Shown piece by piece: positions 25,286 to 32,659 of a stretch of 43,094 bases of DNA (the stretch's first letter is position 1; each line of letters starts with the position of its first letter). The position numbers and the translations under genes were made by a program. The notes under the pieces are model-generated. The model was not told the DNA's origin. It saw only the letters and a program-made list of their open reading frames with translations, and searched no databases. Origin of the DNA: Streptomyces himalayensis subsp. himalayensis (GTDB taxonomy: Bacteria > Actinomycetota > Actinomycetes > Streptomycetales > Streptomycetaceae); assembly GCF_013778455.1 (NCBI RefSeq), contig NZ_JACEHE010000049.1, forward strand, positions 1 through 43,094, in the 5' to 3' direction.

Positions 25286-25999
25286 TCAGTACGCGGCTGA
25301 GTTGGCGGCCGCGAAGTGGTACAGGGTGCGGGCGGAGCCGTAGCGGTGGAACTCGGCCGGGTCGTGGTCGAACCCGGCGGCGGATAGCAACTCGGCTAGT
25401 TCGGCGCGGTGTTCGTCGTGCATCGGCTTCTCGACGCAGTCTGCGCCGAGCGAGGCCACCGATCCGCGCACGTACAGGTGGGCCTCGTAGATCGAGTCAC
25501 CGAGCGCCTCGCCCGCGTCACCGCACACCACCAGCCGCCCCGCCTGCGCCATGAACGCGCTCATCGGTCCGATGTCGCCGCCCACGACGATGTCGATGCC
25601 CTTCATCGAGATGCCGCAGCGCATGGAGGCGCTGCCCTCGATCACCAGCAGCCCGCCGCGCCCTGTGGCACCGGCCGACTGCGATGCGTCGCCCTTCACG
25701 CGGACGGTCCCGGACATCATGTTCTCGGCGACGCCAACCCCGACGCTGCCGTGCACGGTCACCGTGCCGCCGTCGTTCATGCCCGCGCAGTAGTAGCCGG
25801 CGTGGCCGCGCACGTCGACGGTCACCGGGTGGCGCAGGCCGACCGCGAGGGCGTGCTTGCCTTGTGGGTTGAGCACCTCGCAGGCCTCGACGGAGCCGGT
25901 GTGCAGCTTCGCATTGAGGTCGCGTACGGGGCTGGTGTCCAGGTCGATACGCGTGGTCAGCGGTTGTGTGGTCACCGGCTCTGTCGTCAGCGGCTCCAT
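25286..25999 (-). CDS. mgsB: N-methylglutamate synthase subunit B-like (GXGXG domain)
   Basis: 237 aa forming the right-handed beta-helix (GXGXG) domain of glutamate synthase. The repeating pattern is clear: GHAGYYCAGMNDGGTVTVHG, VGVGVAENMMSGTVRVKG, TGRGGLLVIEG, GIDIVVGGDIG and AGRLVVCGDAG. In glutamate synthases this domain positions the ammonia channel. Here it would support the transfer of methylamine within the MgsABC complex. The ATG at 25999 overlaps the end of mgsA by 13 bp, and mgsC follows 14 bp after its stop. Confidence 0.85.
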   Translation of the reverse strand: MEPLTTEPVTTQPLTTRIDLDTSPVRDLNAKLHTGSVEACEVLNPQGKHALAVGLRHPVTVDVRGHAGYYCAGMNDGGTVTVHGSVGVGVAENMMSGTVRVKGDASQSAGATGRGGLLVIEGSASMRCGISMKGIDIVVGGDIGPMSAFMAQAGRLVVCGDAGEALGDSIYEAHLYVRGSVASLGADCVEKPMHDEHRAELAELLSAAGFDHDPAEFHRYGSARTLYHFAAANSAAY

Positions 26000-26859
26000 G
26001 CGTAGACCCTCTCCGGCTCGGGCTCGTAGATACGGGCGGTGTCGATGCCCGGCAGCACCGCCAGGGCGCGGAACTCCGAGGCCATGGCCACCCAGGCGTC
26101 CGTCTCGGCGATGATCGCGGGCTTGCACGCGATGGCGTCGCGGACGACGGCGAATCCGTCGCCGTTCGTGACGAGCAACGTGTAGAAGCCGTCGAAGCGC
26201 TCGCACAAGGCCCGCAGCGCCTTCTCCAGGTCCTCGCCCTGCGCCAGCCGCGCCGCGACGAACCGGGCGCCGACCTCCGAGTCGTTCTCGCTGTCGAACT
26301 CCACGCCTTCGGCCGCCAGTTCGCGGCGGATGGTGGCGTGGTTGGCGAACGATCCGTTGTGCACGAGGCACTGGTCGTCACCAACGGAGAAGGGGTGGCA
26401 GCCTTCCGGGGTGACGGCCGACTCGGTCGCCATGCGGGTGTGGGCGAGGCCCTGCCAGCCCTGCGCTTCGGCCAGACCGTAGGTCGCGGCGAGGTCCCGT
26501 GGATTCCCGGTGCCCTTGTAGACGGTCAGGTCGGTGCCCGTGCCGACGATCAAGGCGTCCGGCGCGGCCTTACGGACGGCCGCCGCCAGTACGTCGGGTG
26601 CGACCGGTGCGGCGACGATCGTGGTGTCGCCCGCTTTGGTCACCAACACCTCGGGCAGGCCGGGGAATGCGTCCGGCAGTGCGCCGATCACCGACACTGC
26701 GGCATGGCCCTCCGGGCAGCGGCGCCGGTCGCCGTAGACGGCGACACCAGCCGAGTCCGGGCCGCGTTCGACGATCTGGCCGAGCATGGCTTCCAGCAGG
26801 GTGCCCAGCTGCGGATGCAGTCCGGGGTCACGCAGATGAAGACCGACGATCCCGCACAT
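25987..26859 (-). CDS. mgsA: N-methylglutamate synthase subunit A-like (class II amidotransferase)
   Basis: 290-aa Ntn-hydrolase glutaminase. The start ATG 26859 gives MCGIVGLHLRDPG, placing the nucleophile Cys2 at the N-terminus after Met removal; an ATG two codons earlier abuts the AAAGGGG ribosome-binding site and is unlikely. Other family marks are ERGPDSAGVAVYG, AHTRMATESAV, LVHNGSFANH and the acidic NDSEV. In the MgsABC complex this subunit would release methylamine from gamma-glutamylmethylamide. It is followed by overlapping mgsB. Confidence 0.86.
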   Translation of the reverse strand: MCGIVGLHLRDPGLHPQLGTLLEAMLGQIVERGPDSAGVAVYGDRRRCPEGHAAVSVIGALPDAFPGLPEVLVTKAGDTTIVAAPVAPDVLAAAVRKAAPDALIVGTGTDLTVYKGTGNPRDLAATYGLAEAQGWQGLAHTRMATESAVTPEGCHPFSVGDDQCLVHNGSFANHATIRRELAAEGVEFDSENDSEVGARFVAARLAQGEDLEKALRALCERFDGFYTLLVTNGDGFAVVRDAIACKPAIIAETDAWVAMASEFRALAVLPGIDTARIYEPEPERVYAWSR

Positions 26860-26895
26860 CGGCACATCCCCTTTCGTGCGTACAGAGTCCGTGGA

Positions 26896-28257
26896 TCAGA
26901 AAGCAGTGAGGTAGCGGTCGACCTCCCATGAGCCGACCGTGCTGTGCCAGGCGAAGAACTCCTCGCGCTTCAGCCCGGCGAAGTAGTCGCAGACTCCGGG
27001 CCCGGCGGCATCCAGTGCGCCGCCCACCACGGGGTCGGCGGCCAGGGCGTCCACCGCGTGCAGCAGGGTCAGCGGCAGTTCGGGGCGCTTCGTGCCGTCG
27101 TCCGCTCCGGGCGCACCCGGGTCCAGGCCGCGCTCGATCCCGTCGAGGCCCGCGGCCAGCGCGGCGGCCAGCGCAAGGTACGGGTTCGCGGAGCCGTCGC
27201 CGCCGCGCATCTCGATACGGTTGCCGTCCGGGACACGTATGAAGTGCGTACGGTCATTGCCCCCGTAGCTCGCGTGCCGGGGCGACCAGGTGGCGCCCGA
27301 GCGAGTCGAGACCGCGCCTGTGCGCTTGTACGAGTTGACGGTCGGGGCCAACACGGCCTGCAGTCCCGGCGCATGTTCGAGGATCCCGGCCAGGAACGAG
27401 TACGCAACCTCCGACAGCCCGAGCGCACGCTCGTCGGCGCCGTCGGGGAACAGCGCGGCACCGTCCCGCCACAGCGACAGATGCAGATGCATGCCGCTTC
27501 CGGTGCGGTCGCTGAACGGCTTCGGCATGAACGTGGCCGTCATGCCGCGCTGTTCGGCGAGCACGGAGATGAGATAGCGGGCGGTGATGACGCGGTCGGC
27601 GGTGGTCAGCGCGTCCGCGTAGGCGAAGTTCTGCTCGAACTGCCCGTTTCCGTCCTCGTGGTCGTTGGCGTAGTTGGCCCAGCCGAGGGCGTTCATCGCC
27701 GTCGAGACGGCGGTGAGGTGCTCGTACATCCGGGTCAGCCCGCGCGCGTCGTAACACGGCTGGGCGCTGGTGTCCTTCGTGTCCGCGGGAGCGATCCGGC
27801 CGTCGGCGTCGCGCGAGACGAGGAAGTACTCGACCTCCGCGCCCGCGAAAAGCTCCAGTTGCTGCGCCCGTGCGCGCTCCAGCAGCGTCTTGAGGATCAC
27901 GCGGGGAGCGTACGGCCAGGGTTTGCCCTCCACATGCGGGTCGCAGTGCACGAGCGCCAGCCCCTCCCGCACCCACGGCAGCGGGGTGTACGAGGCGAGG
28001 TCCGGGAGGGCGATGAGATCCGGGTCGCTGGGCTGCTGGCCCATCGCCCCGGCCGCGTAGCCCGCGAACCCGACGCCCTCGTACTGGAGTTCGTCCGCCG
28101 CCTCGACGGGGACGAGCTTGGCGCACGGCTTGCCCGTCAGATCGACGAAGAGAGCGAGCAGGAACTTCACGCCGTCGGCGCGGGCCCGCGTGGCGAGGTC
28201 CGAAGGAGCCTCATCCTGAGCGGCTTCGGCTGGTGGCGTGGAGACATCGACGGTCAT
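26896..28257 (-). CDS. gmaS: Gamma-glutamylmethylamide synthetase (GlnT-type glutamine synthetase)
   Basis: 453 aa of the glutamine synthetase fold. Metal and substrate motifs are visible: AGAEVEYFLVSRD, NGQFEQNFAYADAL, KPFSDRTGSGMHLHLSLW, NSYKRTG, the arginine stretch HFIRVPDGNRIEMRGGDGSANPYLA (split by a loop) and a C-terminal WEVDRYLTAF. The length and lack of the GlnA adenylylation region fit the GlnT/GmaS branch. In the first step of the N-methylglutamate pathway GmaS joins methylamine to glutamate with ATP. GGAG precedes the ATG. Sequence alone cannot rule out a GlnT glutamine synthetase, but mgsABC directly downstream favours GmaS. Confidence 0.84.
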   Translation of the reverse strand: MTVDVSTPPAEAAQDEAPSDLATRARADGVKFLLALFVDLTGKPCAKLVPVEAADELQYEGVGFAGYAAGAMGQQPSDPDLIALPDLASYTPLPWVREGLALVHCDPHVEGKPWPYAPRVILKTLLERARAQQLELFAGAEVEYFLVSRDADGRIAPADTKDTSAQPCYDARGLTRMYEHLTAVSTAMNALGWANYANDHEDGNGQFEQNFAYADALTTADRVITARYLISVLAEQRGMTATFMPKPFSDRTGSGMHLHLSLWRDGAALFPDGADERALGLSEVAYSFLAGILEHAPGLQAVLAPTVNSYKRTGAVSTRSGATWSPRHASYGGNDRTHFIRVPDGNRIEMRGGDGSANPYLALAAALAAGLDGIERGLDPGAPGADDGTKRPELPLTLLHAVDALAADPVVGGALDAAGPGVCDYFAGLKREEFFAWHSTVGSWEVDRYLTAF

Positions 28258-28345
28258 GGGGGCTCCAGAATCCGGGGTCGCGAGCGGTCAGGAGGAGATC
28301 TGAGGAGACAGCGCAGAGGTCGGTCAGAAGTCAGTCAGAGGTCGG

Positions 28346-29347
28346 TCAGGAGTCGGGCAGCAGCCAGTCCGCCGCGGCTCGGCGGAACCGGGTCAGGCCC
28401 TTGTACTCGGCCATGTCGTCGGGTAGTTCGGCCAGGACGCGGCCGAACCGTGTCCGCCAGGCCGGCACCTGCGCCAGTTCGGCGAGCGACAGGAGATAGG
28501 TGCGGATCAGGAACAGCACGGCACCCGAGGCACCGAGCCGGATGAGGTGCTGGACCTCGACGCGCAGCTGCAGCCGCTCCGCGAGCTCGTCCGCCGGCGC
28601 CTCGGCGATCAGCCGCCGGTCCCTGCCCCACAACGGGTAGACCTCGGTCGACTGGTCGAGCCGCCGGTCCACCGACATGGTCCAGTTCGTACGCCGGTAC
28701 TCCTGGCCCGGCTGCAGCCGCATCAGGAAGCGCTCGGCGCGCGAGATGACGCCCTCCTCATGGACGCGCGGCACGGGACCGTGCACCTCGAGGAAGCGCA
28801 TGCCGACGTCGAAGTGCAGCGACCAGTCGGCGGCGAAGGTGACCAGTCCGGCATCGGCCCACAGTGAGCCCTCACGCTGGTCGAGGAGCACGATGTCGTC
28901 CTGGATCTGACTGCCGAGGAACCCCAGGGGGCCGCCGGGCAGAGTGTCGTCATCTCCGTCCCGGAAGCGCTGCTCGATGCCCAACAGTTCATTGCGCCAG
29001 ACGAGTTCGTCGCCGTCCCGGCGCAGCTCCATCATGTCCGGGTGCTGGGCTGCGAGCTCGCGCAGCAGTGTGCGCAGCGCGTCCCAGCAGGCCGGGCGCA
29101 TGTGGGGCAGGACGGTGAGCCGGGTGGGATCGGCAGCGAGTATGCGCTCCCGTTCCGCCAGCTCTGCCGCGTACTCGCCGTCGATGTCCAGGATTCCGCC
29201 GCCCCAGCCCCCGGCCTCGGTGGCGACCGGCACCCGGGCGGGCTCGACGTTGGTGGAGTAGCGGTAGGTGTCGGCGCGGAACGGGAACGGGAAGCCCGCG
29301 ATCCGCGACGACAGCGCGGCAGAGCGCCGCGCGGCAGCAGTAGTCAC
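28346..29347 (-). CDS. Haem-dependent oxidative N-demethylase (DUF3445), dimethylamine monooxygenase subunit
   Basis: 333 aa of the DUF3445 family, the haem-containing catalytic subunit of dimethylamine monooxygenase / haem-dependent oxidative N-demethylase. Typical stretches are FPFRADTYRYSTNVE, LDQREGSLWADAGLVTFAADWS, FLMRLQPGQEYRRTNW and FLIRTYLLSLAELAQVPAW. It would oxidise dimethylamine to methylamine and formaldehyde using O2 and electrons from the adjacent Fe-S flavoprotein. The start is GTG 29347, overlapping the stop of that reductase gene (GTGA). The 88-bp gap before gmaS holds short direct repeats of the type GGTCGGTCAG. Confidence 0.86.
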   Translation of the reverse strand: MTTAAARRSAALSSRIAGFPFPFRADTYRYSTNVEPARVPVATEAGGWGGGILDIDGEYAAELAERERILAADPTRLTVLPHMRPACWDALRTLLRELAAQHPDMMELRRDGDELVWRNELLGIEQRFRDGDDDTLPGGPLGFLGSQIQDDIVLLDQREGSLWADAGLVTFAADWSLHFDVGMRFLEVHGPVPRVHEEGVISRAERFLMRLQPGQEYRRTNWTMSVDRRLDQSTEVYPLWGRDRRLIAEAPADELAERLQLRVEVQHLIRLGASGAVLFLIRTYLLSLAELAQVPAWRTRFGRVLAELPDDMAEYKGLTRFRRAAADWLLPDS

Positions 29348-30285
29348 AGGTCCACCTCCAGGGTCTCGGTCTCGCTGCGGGAGACGCAGCACATGACGCT
29401 GTCCCCGGCCACCCGCTCGTCCTCGGACAGGAACTCGTCGCGGTGCAGGGGCCGCCCGGCGAGCACAGGCACCCGGCATTCGCCGCACACCCCCTGCCGG
29501 CACATGTTCGGTACCTCCACACCGGCGTTCTCCAGCGCCTCGAGCAGGCTGGTACCCGCCGGTACGGAAACCTGGCGCCTCGACCGCCCGAGACTCGCCG
29601 TGAACGGCTGCCCCGGATCGAGCTCGGCGGGGGTGAACCGCTCCAGGTGCAGCCGCTGCGGCGGCCATCCGGCCGCGGCGGCCTCCTGCAGCACCCGGTC
29701 CATCAGCGCCGCCGGACCGCAGACGTACAGATGGGTCCCCATAGGCTGAGAGACCAGCGCCTGCCGCAGCAGCACACTGAACTCACTCTTCTCGGTGACG
29801 CGTTGCGCGCGCTCGCCCAGCAGTTCGGAGAGCTCATCGGCGTACGCTCCGGCCCCCGGGCGATGCACATACAGCAGCCGTACGTCCGCACCCCAGCGCA
29901 CGGCGTTACGCGCATGGCTGAGCAAGGGCGTGATGCCGATGCCTCCGGCGATCAGCAGATGCCGGCGCGCGGTGGACACCGGGGGAAACGCGCTGCGCGG
30001 CGGCGACAGGGCGACCCGGTCGCCGGGCTGGAACCGATGCATCTGCTCGGAGCCGCCACTCCCGCCGTCCGCCGTCGGGCGACGCAGGACAGCGACGGTG
30101 TAGGCACCCGGGTCGATGCCGCAGTTGGTCAGCGAGTAGGCGTTGCGCTGAGGCCCGCAGTCGACGACGACGTGACTGCCCGGCGGATGGGCGGGCAGCG
30201 GTCCGTCGTCAGGCCGGGTCATGACGATCTCGCGGATTCCCTCGGCGATCTCGGTGCTGCGCCGGACGACGAGCTTCAGGGTCAC
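29344..30285 (-). CDS. PDR/VanB-type flavin and [2Fe-2S] reductase of the dimethylamine monooxygenase
   Basis: 313 aa. An N-terminal FMN/FAD-binding barrel (RNAYSLTN), an NAD(P)H-binding domain (HLLIAGGIGITPLLSHAR, THLYVCGP) and a C-terminal plant-type ferredoxin occur in the phthalate dioxygenase reductase order. Fe-S ligands are Cys262, Cys267, Cys270 and Cys299 or 300 (MCRQGVCGEC ... MCC). It would pass electrons from NAD(P)H to the DUF3445 haem subunit. GTG 30285 overlaps the stop of the DmmA-like gene, and its own stop overlaps the DUF3445 start, so all three subunits are translationally coupled. Confidence 0.89.
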   Translation of the reverse strand: MTLKLVVRRSTEIAEGIREIVMTRPDDGPLPAHPPGSHVVVDCGPQRNAYSLTNCGIDPGAYTVAVLRRPTADGGSGGSEQMHRFQPGDRVALSPPRSAFPPVSTARRHLLIAGGIGITPLLSHARNAVRWGADVRLLYVHRPGAGAYADELSELLGERAQRVTEKSEFSVLLRQALVSQPMGTHLYVCGPAALMDRVLQEAAAAGWPPQRLHLERFTPAELDPGQPFTASLGRSRRQVSVPAGTSLLEALENAGVEVPNMCRQGVCGECRVPVLAGRPLHRDEFLSEDERVAGDSVMCCVSRSETETLEVDL

Positions 30286-30797
30286 TGCAACTCCTCCGCA
30301 TCGGCCATGAACCCCAGGTGAGTGGCGGTTCGCCGGGAAACGTGGTGGTAGACGTACAGGGACCGGCCGCACCCGGAGCAGCCTGTGACCTCGCCGAGGG
30401 CCGCGTCGGCGAGGGTCGTGGCGCCGCAGTGCGCACACCACACCCGGGTCCGCACCGCGTCGGTCACCAGGACGGTGATCTCCGCCTCCAGGACGCCGCC
30501 CCGGAGCGCCTCCGCATGGGCCCGCAGTACGTCGCACTGCGGGCCTGCCAGCATCAGGCGCCACCCCACGGTGGCGTACTCGACCTGCCGGCGGAGCTCG
30601 GCGACGGCCTCGTCGGTGGCCGCCTCGCCGTGCCACGACCACACCGTCCGTCCGAGGGCGTGCAGTTCGCGCCCCCAGCCCGCCGCGAGCGGCGCCGCGT
30701 CCGGCCCGAAGGACATCACCGCATACGCGCGGCCGGTCCGGTCCACACCCGGATCCGCCGTCGGCCAGCGCGGAACACTCGTGTGCTGGAGACCCAT
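30282..30797 (-). CDS. dmmA: DmmA-like dimethylamine monooxygenase subunit
   Basis: 171 aa. The N-terminal two thirds is an alpha/beta domain. The C-terminus is a zinc ribbon with two CxxC pairs (WCAHCG and GCSGCG), followed by LYVYHHVSRRTATHLGF, which is characteristic of DmmA-type proteins that accompany DUF3445 oxygenases. It probably stabilises or organises the oxygenase complex. It is coupled by 4-nt overlap to the reductase gene and lies one base after the cupin gene's stop. Confidence 0.78.
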   Translation of the reverse strand: MGLQHTSVPRWPTADPGVDRTGRAYAVMSFGPDAAPLAAGWGRELHALGRTVWSWHGEAATDEAVAELRRQVEYATVGWRLMLAGPQCDVLRAHAEALRGGVLEAEITVLVTDAVRTRVWCAHCGATTLADAALGEVTGCSGCGRSLYVYHHVSRRTATHLGFMADAEELQ

Positions 30798-30798
30798 G

Positions 30799-31158
30799 TC
30801 AGGGAGCGAAGCTGCGGTGGCCGGCGTAGAAGCCGACGGCGTGGTCCGGCGTCTCGAACTTGACGGTGGTGCCCTTGGGGAAGAACAGCACGTCCCCCTT
30901 GGCCGCGTGGACGACCTGGCCGGTCGCCATGTCGGTGAGCGTGAACTCCCCCTCGACGACGAACTTGGTCTCGTCGTAGGTGTACTCGTAGACGAGCGGC
31001 TCGGAGTGGAAGAGCTCGAAGAACCCCGAGCAGATCACCGCACCACCGGGGTTGGCGAACGCGTCGCCGATGAACGCCTTGGAGCCCTCGACGTTCATGC
31101 TCGGGAGGTTGGCGGCACCGTCCTGCACTTTGAGGATCGCGCCTTCGGTCGTGGTCAT
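30799..31158 (-). CDS. Small cupin protein (EutQ-like)
   Basis: 119-aa single cupin. Beta-strand motifs include TYDETKFVVEGEFTLTD and GDVLFFPKGTTVKFETPD, matching the two cupin boxes but with few of the usual metal-binding histidines. It begins the proximal dimethylamine block, with AAGGAGGG before the ATG. A possible operator lies upstream. Its role is not known; it might sense or sequester an amine or formaldehyde adduct, or aid complex assembly. EutQ-like cupins are common near amine catabolic genes. Confidence 0.76.
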   Translation of the reverse strand: MTTTEGAILKVQDGAANLPSMNVEGSKAFIGDAFANPGGAVICSGFFELFHSEPLVYEYTYDETKFVVEGEFTLTDMATGQVVHAAKGDVLFFPKGTTVKFETPDHAVGFYAGHRSFAP

Positions 31159-31172
31159 CCTCGCCCTCCTTG

Positions 31173-31207
31173 CTCGTATCCTGCAGTGAAATCAAGTGTC
31201 ATACGAG
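31173..31207. promoter_or_regulatory. Inverted repeat and shared GTGAAAT motif upstream of the cupin gene
   Basis: CTCGTAT (31173-31179) and ATACGAG (31201-31207) are perfect inverted repeats flanking CCTGCAGTGAAATCAAGTG (31180-31198). The inner 19 bp match 13 of 19 positions with the motif before tdm (35011-35029). The site lies just before the cupin start, in the only sizeable gap (96 bp) between tmm and the dimethylamine genes. Confidence 0.5.
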
Positions 31208-31254
31208 GAAACGCTCGGTGGGTTACGCGGCCGTGAACGCGTGTTTCGGGCACA

Positions 31255-32616
31255 TCAGTTGACGTCGCCGCTGACGCGCCCGGAACCGAGGAACGTGGCC
31301 AGCGAGTCGTCGAGCTCCTCCCACCACGGGGTGTGGTGCAGAGGGGCCACCGTGCCGGTGCACGGCGACGCGAAGGAGCGGTCCCGGTAGCCGGTGATGC
31401 TCTCCTCCTTGTGGTGCTCCCAGGTCGCGAAGTGCTGCCGGGCCAGGTCGAGATCGAAGGCCGGGTAATCGGTCGGCTTCATCAGGTCACGCAGGTAGTC
31501 GGTCTGGAAGTCGATGTCGTCCATCGGTCCGGCGAGGGTGTCCTGGCGGGCGCGCCAGGAGGCGATGTCGGCCTGCATCGCGTCCGGCTCGGGCAGCGCG
31601 ATCCGCCCGAGGATCACATCGCGCACATAAAACGCCTGCGCGTCGAACATCGAGAAGGTGTAGTACTGGTCCTGCATCGCCAGGTACATCAGCTTCGGGT
31701 TGGGCGTCCAGACGACGCCCTTGTAGAGCTTCTCCGGGTACAGCTCATTGCCCGTACGCAGCCGCAGCGCCTCCTCGACGAACGGGAAGTGGTGCCGGTA
31801 GCCGGTGCACAGCACGATCGCGTCGACGTCACGCGTGGAGCCGTCGGCGAAGTACGCGGTCCGCCCCTCGACCCGGTCGAGCCCCGGCACCTCGCTGATC
31901 CCCTCGGGCCAGCCGAAGCCCATCGGGCTCGTCCGGTACGAGATGGTGACCGACTCGGCCCCGTACTTGAGCGACTGCAATGCGATGTCCTCGGCCGAAT
32001 AGCTGCTGCCCAGGATCAGCAGTTCCTTGCCCGCGAACTCGCCCGCGTCACGGAAGTCGTGGGAGTGCAGTACGCGTCCGGGGAAGGTCGAAAAGCCCGG
32101 ATACTCGGGGAAGTTCGGCGTCGAGAAGTGCCCGGTGCCGACGATCACCCAGTCGAACTCCTCGGTGCGGGTGGACTTGTCGGCACGGGACTCCACCGTC
32201 ACCTCGAACGTGCCGCGGGCCTCGTCGTACGCGATCCACCGCACGGCCGTGTCGAAGTGGATGTACTGCCGGACGCCGCTCTTCTTGGCCCGGCCGGTGA
32301 TGTAGTCGTAGAGCACCTCGCGGGGCGGGAACGACGGGATCGGCCCGCCGAAGTGCTCATCGAAGGTGTAATCGGCGAACTCCAGGCACTCCTTGGGGCC
32401 GTTCGACCAGAGGTAGCGGTACATGCTGCCGTGGACGGGGTCGCCGTGCTCGTCCAGGCCGGTGCGCCAGGTGTAGTTCCACAGACCGCCCCAGTCGCTC
32501 TGCTTCTCGAAACAGACGACTTCGGGGACATCCGCGCCGGCGAGCCCGGCCTGCTCGAAGGCGTGCAACTGGGCGAGCCCGCTGGGACCGGCTCCGATGA
32601 TGGCGACACGGGACAT
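31255..32616 (-). CDS. tmm: Trimethylamine monooxygenase (flavin-containing monooxygenase)
   Basis: 453 aa. It has an FAD motif IIGAGPSGLAQLHAF at the N-terminus, the FMO signature FPGRVLHSHDF, an NADPH motif LILGSSYSAEDIALQ and ATG/CTGYRHHFPF near the C-terminus. The length and segments such as GGLWNYTWRTG and QDQYYTFSMFDAQAFYVRD match bacterial trimethylamine monooxygenases, which oxidise trimethylamine to its N-oxide with NADPH and O2. The location between the TMAO demethylase and dimethylamine monooxygenase genes supports this. AGGAGG precedes the ATG. Confidence 0.9.
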   Translation of the reverse strand: MSRVAIIGAGPSGLAQLHAFEQAGLAGADVPEVVCFEKQSDWGGLWNYTWRTGLDEHGDPVHGSMYRYLWSNGPKECLEFADYTFDEHFGGPIPSFPPREVLYDYITGRAKKSGVRQYIHFDTAVRWIAYDEARGTFEVTVESRADKSTRTEEFDWVIVGTGHFSTPNFPEYPGFSTFPGRVLHSHDFRDAGEFAGKELLILGSSYSAEDIALQSLKYGAESVTISYRTSPMGFGWPEGISEVPGLDRVEGRTAYFADGSTRDVDAIVLCTGYRHHFPFVEEALRLRTGNELYPEKLYKGVVWTPNPKLMYLAMQDQYYTFSMFDAQAFYVRDVILGRIALPEPDAMQADIASWRARQDTLAGPMDDIDFQTDYLRDLMKPTDYPAFDLDLARQHFATWEHHKEESITGYRDRSFASPCTGTVAPLHHTPWWEELDDSLATFLGSGRVSGDVN

Positions 32617-32659
32617 GGGAGATCCTCCTGTAGGTGGGTGTGGGGGGAGGCGAGGGGGT